From: an uncultured Pelagibacteraceae bacterium
Lineage (GTDB): Bacteria > Pseudomonadota > Alphaproteobacteria > Pelagibacterales > Pelagibacteraceae
DNA: 34,979 bases
Assembly (NCBI GenBank): GCA_902558835.1
Contig: CACEFK010000008.1
Coordinates: 1-34,979, forward strand
Direction: 5' to 3'
Made by a program: the position numbers and the translations under genes. The notes beneath the pieces were generated by a model, which worked only from the letters and a program-made list of their open reading frames with translations, searched no databases and was not told where the DNA came from. Each line of letters opens with the position of its first letter. The first letter of the stretch is position 1. Below are positions 19,835 through 27,498 of the stretch, piece by piece.

Positions 19835-20020
19835 TTAACTCTTAATAAAATAAATAATTATAAAACCTATCAATGCAAAAATGAGTCCACCTGATCTAAG
19901 CTGACTATCTTTAACAAGTTCTAATTTTTTTAACATACTTTTCATTTTTGCTGGAAATAAGGCGTACAAAATTCCCTCAATAAATAAGAAAAGACCAAAA
20001 GCTATAAATAGCTCACGCAT
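19835..20020 (-). CDS. DUF2065 family small membrane protein
   Basis: This is a 61-residue protein with two predicted membrane helices (LFIAFGLFLFIEGILYALF and GGLIFALIGFIIIYFI) joined by a short basic loop (KMKSMLKKLELVKDSQLRSGG). That layout matches the DUF2065 (YjeT-like) family, which is often found next to hflC. No function is established for the family. It lies between hflC (7 bases) and degP (1 base), so it is translated in the same unit, and the context suggests a role in the inner-membrane protease complex, which is inference only. Confidence 0.85.
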   Translation of the reverse strand: MRELFIAFGLFLFIEGILYALFPAKMKSMLKKLELVKDSQLRSGGLIFALIGFIIIYFIKS

Positions 20021-20027
20021 TTAAAAA

Positions 20028-20900
20028 TTATTGTTGGATTTCAGGTTTTATATTTCCAAAAAATTTAAAAAATTCACTATCAGGTGATAAAATTAATGAA
20101 GTTTCTCCACCAATAAGAGCTTTTTCATATGCCTGCATAGCTCTGTAGAAAGCAAAAAATTCTGGATCTTGACCAAAGGCGTCAGCAAATATTTTATTTC
20201 TTTGTCCATCACCTTCCCCTTTCATTATCTCAGATTGTTTTTGAGCATCTGCTAAGATTACAGTAACTTCTTTGTCTGCTGTTGATGTAATAGTAACGGC
20301 CATCTCTGCTCCTTTTGCTCTAAATTCTTTTGCTTCTCTTTCCCTTTCGGTTTGCATTCTTCTATAAATCGCATCACTGTTAGCTTGAGGTAGGTCTGCT
20401 CTTTTAATTCTTACATCAACAATATTAATTCCAAAGTTTTGTGCTTCGTTATTAACACCTTCTTTAATCAAAGCCATTTGCTTCGATCTATCTTTAGATA
20501 ATAATGTTTGTAATTCTTCTTGACCTAGTACATTTCTAATTCTTGAGTTTATAATTGTCGATAATCTAGATCTTGCAACTCTTTCATTTCCAACTGAAAT
20601 ATAAAACTTTAGTGGATCAACGATTTGAAATCTTGCAAATGCATCAACAATTAAACGTTTCTGATCTGATGCAATAACCTCTTCAGGTGGTGCATCTAAG
20701 TTTAAGATTCTTTTATCTAAATAAACAACGTTTTGAATAAATGGAATTTTAAAATTTAAACCTGGTTTCATTATTATTCTTTTTGGATCACCAAACTGAA
20801 GAATAATTGCTTGGTTAACCTCTTTTACAATGATTACTGATAAAAAAGCAACTACACCAATTGCTACTAATACTCCTGCTAATATTTTTCCAGCTTTCAT
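20028..20900 (-). CDS. hflC: FtsH modulator protein HflC
   Basis: The product is a SPFH/band-7 protein that forms a large periplasm-exposed cage with HflK around FtsH hexamers and tunes their proteolysis. It has 290 residues. One N-terminal membrane anchor (about residues 6-27, ILAGVLVAIGVVAFLSVIIV) is followed by the band-7 domain (NQAIILQFGDPKRIIMKPGLNFKIPF, YLDKRILNLDAPPEEV). An Ala/Glu-rich helix with REREAKEFRAKGAEMA and EGDGQRNKIFADAFGQDPEFFAFYRAMQAYEKAL follows, diagnostic for HflC. It begins one base after the hflK stop. Confidence 0.95.
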   Translation of the reverse strand: MKAGKILAGVLVAIGVVAFLSVIIVKEVNQAIILQFGDPKRIIMKPGLNFKIPFIQNVVYLDKRILNLDAPPEEVIASDQKRLIVDAFARFQIVDPLKFYISVGNERVARSRLSTIINSRIRNVLGQEELQTLLSKDRSKQMALIKEGVNNEAQNFGINIVDVRIKRADLPQANSDAIYRRMQTEREREAKEFRAKGAEMAVTITSTADKEVTVILADAQKQSEIMKGEGDGQRNKIFADAFGQDPEFFAFYRAMQAYEKALIGGETSLILSPDSEFFKFFGNIKPEIQQ

Positions 20901-20901
20901 T

Positions 20902-22002
20902 TTAATTCGTCGCTTTCTTTTTTAACTCAGGCAAAGGCAAATATGGAACTACACCTGAACCTGCATTTTTTTCTATAATTACTTTATCAATATCTGCTAA
21001 AACTTTTTCCATAGTTTCTAAATACATTCTTTCTTGAGTAACTGCTTTTGCGTTTTTATACTCGTTGTAAATTGCTATAAATCTACTTGCTTCACCTTCA
21101 GCTTTTGCAACAACTTCTTTTTTATATGCTTCTGCAGCTTGTAAAATTTTTTGCGCTTCCCCTCGTGCTCTTGGAATTACATCATTTGCGTAAGCTTCAG
21201 CTTCGTTTTTAGATCTTTCCATATCTGCTCTTGCAGCCTGTACATCTCTAAATGCGTCAATTACTTGATCAGGTGGGTCAGCTTTTTGAGTTTGCACCTG
21301 TGTAATTTGAATTCCACTTTCGTAATCATCTAAAATAGTTTGAATAATTTCCTGAGTTTCAAGCTCAATTTTAGATCTTCCCTCTGTTAAGATTGGCTGG
21401 ATATCACTTTTTGCAATTACTTCCCTCATTGCAGTTTCAGCAGCTGCTTTAACAGTTCCTTCTGGATCTTGAATTTTGAATAAAAAATTACCAGCATCTT
21501 TAATTACCCAGAATACTGAAAAGTCTATGTTAACAATATTTTCGTCTCCAGTTAACATTAAGCTTTCTTGTGGAACATCAGCAACACCGCCACCAGTAGA
21601 GAAGCCACTGTCTCTTTCAGATCTAAATCCTATATCCATTCTATTTACCTTAGTAACTTTCGGTGTTTGAACACTTTCAACAGGAAAAGGTATATGATAG
21701 TTCAAACCAGGCTGTGTAGTTTTTACAAATTTTCCAAATCTTAATACAACTCCTTGTTCATCGGGTAATACTCTATAAAGTCCGCTAGCTAACCATACAA
21801 AAACTAAAACTAATAAAATTAGACTTATTGATTTTCCTCCTGAAGTTTTTCCACCAGGTAAAAATCTTTTAATTTTATCTTGAAGATCTCTAATTAATTC
21901 GTCGACATTTGGTGGTGTCGGACCTCTACCTGATCCGTTACCACTACCACCTCCACCTGGAGGTGCTCCCCAAGGACTTTGACCTTTAAAATCGTCTGAC
22001 AT
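20902..22002 (-). CDS. hflK: FtsH modulator protein HflK
   Basis: The product is the HflC partner in the HflKC-FtsH complex. It has 366 residues. The N-terminal cytoplasmic tail is Gly/Pro-rich (SPWGAPPGGGGSGNGSGRGP), typical of HflK. The membrane segment is at about 61-77 (SLILLVLVFVWLASGLY), followed by the band-7 domain (DEQGVVLRFGKFVKTTQPGL, NIDFSVFWVI, AAAETAMREVIAKS). A coiled helix with RARGEAQKILQAAEAYKKEVV and RFIAIYNEYKNAKAVTQERMYLETME follows. It is the first gene of the 12-gene minus-strand run and is divergent from mrp. Confidence 0.95.
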   Translation of the reverse strand: MSDDFKGQSPWGAPPGGGGSGNGSGRGPTPPNVDELIRDLQDKIKRFLPGGKTSGGKSISLILLVLVFVWLASGLYRVLPDEQGVVLRFGKFVKTTQPGLNYHIPFPVESVQTPKVTKVNRMDIGFRSERDSGFSTGGGVADVPQESLMLTGDENIVNIDFSVFWVIKDAGNFLFKIQDPEGTVKAAAETAMREVIAKSDIQPILTEGRSKIELETQEIIQTILDDYESGIQITQVQTQKADPPDQVIDAFRDVQAARADMERSKNEAEAYANDVIPRARGEAQKILQAAEAYKKEVVAKAEGEASRFIAIYNEYKNAKAVTQERMYLETMEKVLADIDKVIIEKNAGSGVVPYLPLPELKKKATN

Positions 22003-22011
22003 ATGCCAAAG

Positions 22012-22039
22012 TATATAGTGTCTTTATTACAAAAAACAA
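22012..22039 (-). promoter_or_regulatory. Candidate sigma-70-type promoter for the hflK run
   Basis: On the minus strand TTGTTT (22034-22039) is followed after 16 bases by TATATA (22012-22017). It points at hflK in the short gap to the divergent mrp gene. The predicted transcription start would lie only about three bases before the hflK ATG, implying an almost leaderless mRNA, so the match may be fortuitous in A+T-rich DNA. Confidence 0.25.
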
Positions 22040-22053
22040 GTAATGATACTTTT

Positions 22054-22878
22054 ATGACTGATAAAAAACCTGAACTTAGTGCCGCAATGAAAAGTAAGCT
22101 AGAGCCTAAAAAATTCACTAAAAATCCAATTCTTGGAACAAAGTACACAATTGCAATCTCTAGTGCAAAAGGTGGTGTTGGCAAATCTACATTTGCAACG
22201 AATCTTGCTTTGTCTTTGAAAAAAGTTGGATGCAAAGTTGGTCTTTTAGATGCAGACATTTACGGTCCATCAATTCCTAAAATGTTTGATATTAACGAAA
22301 AACCAAAAAGTGATGGTCAAAAATTAGATCCAATTACAAAATATGACATTCAGTGTATGTCGATAGGTTTTTTAGCTGATCAACAAACTCCAATGATTTG
22401 GCGTGGTCCTATGGTAACAAGTGCAATTAAAACTTTTACTCAGAAAGTAAATTGGAAAGATTTAGATTTTATTGTCGTTGATATGCCTCCAGGAACTGGT
22501 GACACTCAACTTACATTTTCACAAGAAATAAAAATGGATGGTGCAATAATTGTGAGTACACCTCAAGAAGTAGCTCTTTTAGATGTTAAAAGAGGAATAA
22601 AAATGTTTGATAAACTTGGAGTTAAAATCTTAGGTTTAGTTGATAACATGAGTTATTTCATAGGTGACGATGGGAAAAAATATAAAATTTTTGGAGAAGG
22701 CGGGGTTAAGAAAACTGCAGAGGAATTTCAAAAAGAATTTTTAGGTGAAATTCCAATTAATCCTGAAGTGGGTAAAACTGGTGACGAAGGAAAGCCAATT
22801 GTGGAAGCTAACCCTGAGCATGAAATTTCTAAAATATATTTAAATTTTGCTGAAAAAATTAAATCAACTTATCTTTAA
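22054..22878 (+). CDS. Mrp/ApbC-type P-loop ATPase (Fe-S cluster carrier family)
   Basis: The product belongs to the Mrp/NBP35 family of ATPases that load Fe-S clusters onto apo-proteins. The deviant Walker A is [17 protein letters not shown]. Further signatures are [15 protein letters not shown], the Mrp signature [19 protein letters not shown], and [18 protein letters not shown]. It has 274 residues from the ATG at 22054. An in-frame ATG at 22003 would add 17 non-conserved residues, abut the divergent hflK start and leave no promoter space, so I prefer 22054. The N-terminal DUF59 domain of longer Mrp proteins is absent. The CxxC pair usually found after NMSYF is replaced by [12 protein letters not shown], a variation I recall from several alphaproteobacteria. 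It converges on thyX with a 20-base overlap. Confidence 0.9.
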   Translation: MTDKKPELSAAMKSKLEPKKFTKNPILGTKYTIAISSAKGGVGKSTFATNLALSLKKVGCKVGLLDADIYGPSIPKMFDINEKPKSDGQKLDPITKYDIQCMSIGFLADQQTPMIWRGPMVTSAIKTFTQKVNWKDLDFIVVDMPPGTGDTQLTFSQEIKMDGAIIVSTPQEVALLDVKRGIKMFDKLGVKILGLVDNMSYFIGDDGKKYKIFGEGGVKKTAEEFQKEFLGEIPINPEVGKTGDEGKPIVEANPEHEISKIYLNFAEKIKSTYL

Positions 22879-23806
22879 GATCAAAAGCAGTCATTAATTC
22901 ATTCCACTCTCTTTTAGACAGGCCAGAACTTTCAACATCTACATTCTCACCTTTAATAAGTTTTTGAATAATTAATTTTCCTTTTGCAGAAACCTCTGTA
23001 CCACCAACTCTATAATCCATAAAAGCATCATAAGTTGTGGGAACCCATTTTTTTACAGTATCCAGCATTATGTCGGCATAAACTCTAATTTCATATTGAG
23101 CATGACTATCAGCTCTTAATCTTAAAAAATTCATTAAGTTTAATAAATCAGTTTTCCAATACCATTGAGTATAGGTATTTAGTGTTAAATTCATTCTTGC
23201 AAGTTCTCTCGCTAAACCTTTTTTATTTTCATCAATAGTTGATCCGTCAAATCTTTCATTAAGCATAGTTTCATAATTATCATAAGTTCTCTCTGCATCA
23301 CTTTTTAAAAGTTCCAAAACTTCCTCTGCCTGTTTTCCCTCCAAGACATCTCCTCTACCCTGTCTGTTACTAGTTGATTGAGCAGCTAAATTTTCTTGTG
23401 ATGGCAAATAAAATTCTTTATCTAAAATTGAATATCTTGCAGAATATTCATTAACATTTGCAGTTCTATGTCTAATCCATTGTCTTGCAATAAATATTGG
23501 AAGCTTAACATGATATTTAATTTCACACATTTCAAATGGGGTACTGTGCCAGTGCCTCATCAAATATTTTATTAAACCTTTGTCAGTTGAAACTTGTTTG
23601 GTTCCTTTTCCATAAGATACTCTTGCTGATTGAACTATGGATGTGTCGTCACCCATATAATCAACAACTCTTACAAAACCATGATCTAAAGCTGGAATTG
23701 CTTCATATAGGATTTTTTCAAGCTCAGGAGCAGTAACTCTTTTTGTTTGATTGCTTTGAGATTGTTGATTTTTTATTTCTTCTTGTTGTTCTTTAGTTAA
23801 TTTCAT
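22859..23806 (-). CDS. thyX: FAD-dependent thymidylate synthase ThyX
   Basis: The product makes dTMP from dUMP with methylenetetrahydrofolate as carbon donor and reduced FAD as hydride donor, so no dihydrofolate is produced and little DHFR is needed. From the ATG at 23806 it has 315 residues. The diagnostic ThyX motif, RHR followed seven residues later by Ser, is present as [14 protein letters not shown] at about 112-125. [30 protein letters not shown] precedes it in two conserved helices. An upstream in-frame ATG at 23929 would add 41 residues, but those codons overlap the opposite-strand ssrA acceptor piece and promoter, so I reject it. It is divergent from ssrA. Confidence 0.95.
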   Translation of the reverse strand: MKLTKEQQEEIKNQQSQSNQTKRVTAPELEKILYEAIPALDHGFVRVVDYMGDDTSIVQSARVSYGKGTKQVSTDKGLIKYLMRHWHSTPFEMCEIKYHVKLPIFIARQWIRHRTANVNEYSARYSILDKEFYLPSQENLAAQSTSNRQGRGDVLEGKQAEEVLELLKSDAERTYDNYETMLNERFDGSTIDENKKGLARELARMNLTLNTYTQWYWKTDLLNLMNFLRLRADSHAQYEIRVYADIMLDTVKKWVPTTYDAFMDYRVGGTEVSAKGKLIIQKLIKGENVDVESSGLSKREWNELMTAFDLKDKLI

Positions 23807-23814
23807 GATTGTTA

Positions 23815-23842
23815 TTGAATCTGTTGTAATTACTTTTATATT
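23815..23842 (+). promoter_or_regulatory. ssrA: Probable sigma-70 promoter of ssrA
   Basis: TTGAAT (23815-23820) is separated by 16 bases from TATATT (23837-23842), in the right place and direction to start transcription near 23849-23850, just before the predicted 5' end of the permuted tmRNA precursor. This is a pattern match only, but it is one of the best-spaced pairs in the window. The -10 half is conserved in the degenerate repeat at 27499-27543; the -35 half is not. Confidence 0.5.
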
Positions 23843-23880
23843 AATAATGTTGGTTTTCCAACTACGACGATAAACGAATT
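23836..23880 (+). repeat. Direct repeat copy A (ssrA -10 box and acceptor-piece 5' region)
   Basis: This 45-base stretch aligns without gaps to 27499-27543 with 35 of 45 identical positions, including the unbroken ten-mer TTTTCCAACT. It is the intact copy, as it contains the ssrA -10 box and the start of the functional acceptor piece. Confidence 0.6.
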
Positions 23881-24123
23881 TCGTAATAACCATTGCGGAC
23901 GTGGGGGCAGTACCCACCACCTCCACCATTACAACTTATGGGGGTGAACTAGATTCGACGGATGACTAAAGGCTATTCTTTCGTTCGGGATTGTTCCACC
24001 GTAACGGGCTAAATTATAATTGCTAACGAAAGTTATGCACTTGCTGCCTAATTAACTTAGTTAATTAAGCAAACGGGGTCTGGGGCACCTGGCAACAGAA
24101 CGCCCCTACTAATTAAGAGGCCT
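23850..24123 (+). ncRNA. ssrA: Circularly permuted two-piece tmRNA
   Basis: tmRNA with SmpB rescues stalled ribosomes and tags the nascent peptide for proteolysis. The acceptor piece comes first: T-arm GTGGG-GGCAGTA-CCCAC (23901-23917), acceptor strand CACCTCC (23918-23924) and an encoded ACCA ending at 23928. Only 11 bases later the coding piece starts with GGGGGTG (23940-23946), which pairs fully with that strand (one G-U), followed by the tmRNA hallmark ATTCGACGG. GGCTATT and TTCGTT (23971-23985) can pair with AATAACC and AACGAA in the acceptor piece (23873-23891), rebuilding helix P2. The tag frame at 24022-24048 reads ANESYALAA and ends in TAA inside a hairpin (TAATTAAC/GTTAATTA). GGGGC/GCCCC (24082-24106) looks like the following pseudoknot. 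Both outer ends are approximate. Confidence 0.9.
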
Positions 24124-24165
24124 AAATCAATGAATCATCAAAAAAAAAAATTAACTTATTAATTA

Positions 24166-24489
24166 ATGGAAAATAAAAAATTATATTTTTGTAATTTAGA
24201 TGATTTAAAAAAAAAGAAATATATAGTCAAATTTTTTGACAATATTAATGATGAATTAATTATTTTTATAGACAAATACCAAAAAGTAAAAATATTTTCT
24301 TCTATTTGTCCTCACTTTGGAGGTGAAATTATTTATAATGACATACAAAATATACTTCAATGTAAATGGCATGGATGGAAATTTGATAAAAATACGGGAA
24401 AATGTCTGAGTCATCCTATAAGATCAAAACTTAATGAGTATGAATTTAAGCAAGAGAATAATAAAATATATATTATAGTTTATGACTGA
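24166..24489 (+). CDS. Small Rieske [2Fe-2S] protein
   Basis: The 107-residue protein is essentially one Rieske domain. The ligands are Cys48-x-His50 (SICPHFGGEI) and Cys66-x2-His69 (LQCKWHGWKFD), 15 residues apart, followed by the usual TGKCLSHP turn. The tight C-x-H and WHGW pattern is of the oxygenase/ferredoxin class rather than the bc1 class, and there is no membrane anchor or signal peptide. It could be a stand-alone ferredoxin. However, its stop overlaps by eight bases the start of a gene whose product resembles the catalytic half of a Rieske oxygenase, so it is more likely the electron-entry domain of a split oxygenase. It starts about 40 bases after ssrA, in an accessory block. Confidence 0.9.
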   Translation: MENKKLYFCNLDDLKKKKYIVKFFDNINDELIIFIDKYQKVKIFSSICPHFGGEIIYNDIQNILQCKWHGWKFDKNTGKCLSHPIRSKLNEYEFKQENNKIYIIVYD

Positions 24490-25096
24490 CAAAAAAATTC
24501 TTGAAATTACAATAAAAAAAGAAATTGATTGTTCAAAAGATGTGGCTTTCTGGAATTATTGGGATCATGAACACCTAGACATAATACATAGTGGTTTTGC
24601 AGAACCACATATACTTTATGAAGATAGAAATTTTATGTACAGAATTGATGCAGTAAAAATTCCTTTTATTCCTTTTATTAAAATTTCTACACCAATGTTT
24701 ATGGTTCAACATGATGACAATACTCTTTACACATATACAGTTCAATTAGGTATTGTTTCAAGAAATAAAATAACAATAAATGAAATTGATAAACAAAAGT
24801 CAGAAATCATTATGAATTATAAATTTCTTTTGAAGTATTGGCAATTACCATTTAAAAACTTATTGAGAAAACTTTTTACCAAATGGAATGAGAGAATATG
24901 GAATGAAGATTATCCTGTTAAAATAAGAAGACAAAAAATTTTAAATATGAATTTTAAAGATTTTATAGGTCTACCAATGAAAAGAAGTGAAAGAGAATTT
25001 AAAGGTGAAAATTATAAATTAGTTTTACCTGTTAAAAGGTATAAAAACTCTTCTAGGGATCAACATCCGCTGTCATTTAAAAAGGAAAAAAAATAA
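24482..25096 (+). CDS. Rieske-oxygenase catalytic-domain-like protein (SRPBCC fold, putative)
   Basis: A 204-residue cytosolic protein. Residues 28-36 read D-H-E-H-L-D-I-I-H, i.e. Asp-x2-His-x4-His, the exact spacing of the mononuclear-iron ligands and bridging Asp in Rieske non-heme oxygenases (Asp205, His208 and His213 in naphthalene dioxygenase). A later WNEDYPVKIRRQ (Asp143) resembles the E-D-x-x-x-x-x-x-x-Q segment that carries the third, carboxylate ligand. His36 to Asp143 is 107 residues, more compact than classical enzymes. The gene overlaps the Rieske gene by eight bases in a different frame, so together they make about 310 residues, a small oxygenase alpha subunit in two chains. The motif is seen; the function is inference and the substrate is unknown. 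A non-catalytic SRPBCC protein remains possible. Confidence 0.6.
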   Translation: MTDKKILEITIKKEIDCSKDVAFWNYWDHEHLDIIHSGFAEPHILYEDRNFMYRIDAVKIPFIPFIKISTPMFMVQHDDNTLYTYTVQLGIVSRNKITINEIDKQKSEIIMNYKFLLKYWQLPFKNLLRKLFTKWNERIWNEDYPVKIRRQKILNMNFKDFIGLPMKRSEREFKGENYKLVLPVKRYKNSSRDQHPLSFKKEKK

Positions 25097-25130
25097 ATAT
25101 AATCTAAATTTAAAAAAATTATAATTTATA

Positions 25131-25814
25131 ATGTACAAAGATTTAAGCATAATAATCCCATGTAAAAATGAAGTTGAGAATCTAAAATTTATTATACCCA
25201 AACTAATTCAATATTCTGAAGATATCATAGTAGTGGATGGAAATTCAAATGATGGAACTGAAGAAATATGTGCAAAATTAAATGTAAAATATGTGTTGGA
25301 TAATAATTTAGGAAAAGGCGATGCTCAAAGAATAGGTGCAAAAATATCAAATAAAAATAAATTAATTTTTTTTGATGCTGATGGATCTCATGAAGAAAAA
25401 GATATTACTAAACTTTATGATAAAATAAGTGAAAACGATGTTGATTTAGTGATATGTAGTAGAAAAACTGGTGGGAGTTTGGATTTAATCTCAAATACCT
25501 CATGGAGTGGTTTTATTAGAGCTACTGGTACAGATTTTTTAGCAATAATTTTAAATAAATTATTCAAAACTGAAATAAGCGATGTTTTGTATAGTTTAAA
25601 AGCTATTAGTAAACAAAAATTTTTAGATCTAGAAACTAAAGAAAATCACTTTGGAATTGAACTAGATATTATTCTAAGAAGTATAAAAAAGAATTATAGA
25701 ATATGTGAGTTGCCTAGTAGAGAAAAAAAAAGAGTTTACGGTCAATCAAAATTAAGAACTATTTCAGGAATATATTTTATTTTTCAAATTCTAAAATTTA
25801 AATTATTTAACTAA
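25131..25814 (+). CDS. Family 2 glycosyltransferase (polyprenol-phosphate sugar transferase type)
   Basis: A 227-residue GT-A fold enzyme. The nucleotide-sugar region is at the N-terminus (LSIIIPCKNEVENL, then IVVDGNSNDGTEE). The metal-binding DxD variant is FFDADGSHE at about residues 81-88. The C-terminal part has FGIELDIILRSIKKNYRICELP and R-x-x-G-x-SKLRTISG (KKRVYGQSKLRTISG), the pattern of dolichyl/polyprenyl-phosphate mannosyl- or glucosyltransferases. There is no C-terminal pair of membrane helices. It probably transfers a sugar from a nucleotide donor to a membrane polyprenyl phosphate; the sugar is unknown. It ends five bases before the convergent gene for a membrane protein that could use such a donor. 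Confidence 0.85.
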   Translation: MYKDLSIIIPCKNEVENLKFIIPKLIQYSEDIIVVDGNSNDGTEEICAKLNVKYVLDNNLGKGDAQRIGAKISNKNKLIFFDADGSHEEKDITKLYDKISENDVDLVICSRKTGGSLDLISNTSWSGFIRATGTDFLAIILNKLFKTEISDVLYSLKAISKQKFLDLETKENHFGIELDIILRSIKKNYRICELPSREKKRVYGQSKLRTISGIYFIFQILKFKLFN

Positions 25815-25819
25815 TTTAA

Positions 25820-27484
25820 TTACAACTTAGAAGAAAAGTATAAATAATTTGAATAACTAGATATTAAATTCTTACAATATAATTTTTTCAATTTTTTAAT
25901 ATTACCAAAATATTCACGACAATAGGGGGTTAATATATAAGATTGAGAATAATAATGATTTATTTTTGTTGAATATTTACAGTTTAAATCTTTAATAGAA
26001 TACTCAATTGCTTCTTTTTCAGAAGAAATCATTTTACTTATATAATTTAAATTTTTATTATAAATGAAAATTTTAATTGGAAAATTAATTGCTTCTAAGC
26101 TTTTCTTATACTTTTTAAGATTACATGCTCTAGTAGGTAAAAGAAAATTTATATTTTTTTCTAAAATATTGTAATTGTATTTTCTATTATAAAATGAAAT
26201 TAAAGGTTTTCCATAGAAATAACTTTTAGCGTCATTTTCTGTCTCATATATTTCTTCTCCATTTATATTAAATTTGTGACCAATTGGAAAAATAATAATT
26301 TTTTTTGTTTCATTTTCTTCTTTCATAATATTTAAAAATTGGTGCTTAAATTCCTCAATTTTTTTGTGATTATCTCGAATATTTATGAAACAAACAAAAT
26401 TTAAAAATATGAACACTACAATCATGTATTTAATAAAAGGTTTTTTTATAAATATTGGTAAAAAACAACCAATAAAAAATATAAAACCAACAATACCTCT
26501 ATTAAAATTTCCATAAGATAAAGGTGGAAAATTAGTTGCAGATAAAAGCACAATATTCAATAAAAATGAAAATAAAATTATTATTAAAAACTTTTTATTA
26601 TTTTCTCTAATTTCTAATATTTTTTTTTTAATTAAAAAAAAACAAAATATTAAAAAAGTGATTGGTAAGATTAAAGATATTATATTTATATTATTAATTA
26701 GATTAAAAAGACTAGTTAGAAATAATTGTGGTATATCAATAATTAAAATTCTTGAGCTAACTAAAAGATTTGAAATAAAAATTGGTATCAGTGTTAAGTC
26801 AAAAAATCTAATTCTTGTATCTATATCATTAGGCTGTAAAAAAATTTCAATTAAAACTTTATTATATAAAATATAAATAAAAATTATTAAAAGAAGATTT
26901 AAAGTTAAAAAAATGAATTTTTTTTTATTATCTATAAAGATAAAGTAAAAAGGAATGAATATTACAGATATTTCATAAAACAATAATGAAATTATAAAGA
27001 AAAAATTAAACAAAAATAAATGAATAATTTTATTTTCATCAAAATATTTTTTTAAAAAAAAACCTGACAATGAAAAAAAAATAAATGAATGTGCAAAAGT
27101 TAAAAATAAACTTGATAAAATAATTGAACTAGAAATTGTAGGAAATAAACAGATTAATAAAAACCATACGTCAGTAAATTTCTTTATTTGAAAAATGTAA
27201 TAAAATAAAAAAACCGAAATTATCCAAGATAAACTGTTAAATGTGTTATAAAAAAACTCACTTGAATTTAAAAAATCTATAAACCTGAGATGTAAAAACA
27301 TAAAAGGTCTAAAATACAAATGATACCCTGCATTAGCTTTATAATTTAAAATAGAGTCTATAAAATCTCTTTGATGAATATAATTATAGTCTTGCCAATG
27401 ATATCCGGGGTTAGTAATTAGAAAAATGAAAATTGAAAAAGTTAAAATAGATATTTCATATTTATTTTTATATATAAATTCCAT
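25820..27484 (-). CDS. Multi-spanning membrane protein, possible GT-C glycosyltransferase
   Basis: I do not recognise a defined family. The 554-residue protein has about 10-11 hydrophobic segments (for example ISILTFSIFIFLIT, FLFNFFFIISLLFYEISVIFIPFYFIFI, FLTLNLLLIIFIYILY, LIIILFSFLLNIVLL) and a soluble C-terminal part of about 150 residues. After the first helix comes an acidic/aromatic loop (HWQDYNYIHQRDFIDSI) and then HLYFRPFMFLHLRFID, resembling the first external loop of GT-C sugar transferases, where an acidic residue acts in catalysis. That and the neighbouring polyprenol-phosphate glycosyltransferase gene suggest a lipid-linked-sugar transferase, as inference. Base composition is extreme, with many A/T runs and Phe/Ile/Asn/Lys-rich codons, more so than neighbouring housekeeping genes, which fits an accessory gene. 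Confidence 0.6.
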   Translation of the reverse strand: MEFIYKNKYEISILTFSIFIFLITNPGYHWQDYNYIHQRDFIDSILNYKANAGYHLYFRPFMFLHLRFIDFLNSSEFFYNTFNSLSWIISVFLFYYIFQIKKFTDVWFLLICLFPTISSSIILSSLFLTFAHSFIFFSLSGFFLKKYFDENKIIHLFLFNFFFIISLLFYEISVIFIPFYFIFIDNKKKFIFLTLNLLLIIFIYILYNKVLIEIFLQPNDIDTRIRFFDLTLIPIFISNLLVSSRILIIDIPQLFLTSLFNLINNINIISLILPITFLIFCFFLIKKKILEIRENNKKFLIIILFSFLLNIVLLSATNFPPLSYGNFNRGIVGFIFFIGCFLPIFIKKPFIKYMIVVFIFLNFVCFINIRDNHKKIEEFKHQFLNIMKEENETKKIIIFPIGHKFNINGEEIYETENDAKSYFYGKPLISFYNRKYNYNILEKNINFLLPTRACNLKKYKKSLEAINFPIKIFIYNKNLNYISKMISSEKEAIEYSIKDLNCKYSTKINHYYSQSYILTPYCREYFGNIKKLKKLYCKNLISSYSNYLYFSSKL

Positions 27485-27498
27485 AACTTATATAATTC

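Noticed and set aside
22003..22053. A longer Mrp start at 22003
   Set aside because: It directly abuts the divergent hflK start codon and adds 17 non-conserved residues; 22054 is more plausible.
23807..23929. A 41-residue N-terminal extension of ThyX from an ATG at 23929
   Set aside because: The codons run through the ssrA promoter and acceptor piece on the other strand, and residues such as [16 protein letters not shown] have no place in the ThyX family. The ATG at 23806 gives a normal protein.
24104..24165. A rho-independent terminator after ssrA
   Set aside because: There is a run of A on the plus strand but no stable hairpin followed by T residues; the nearby hairpin at 24048-24072 belongs to the tmRNA body.
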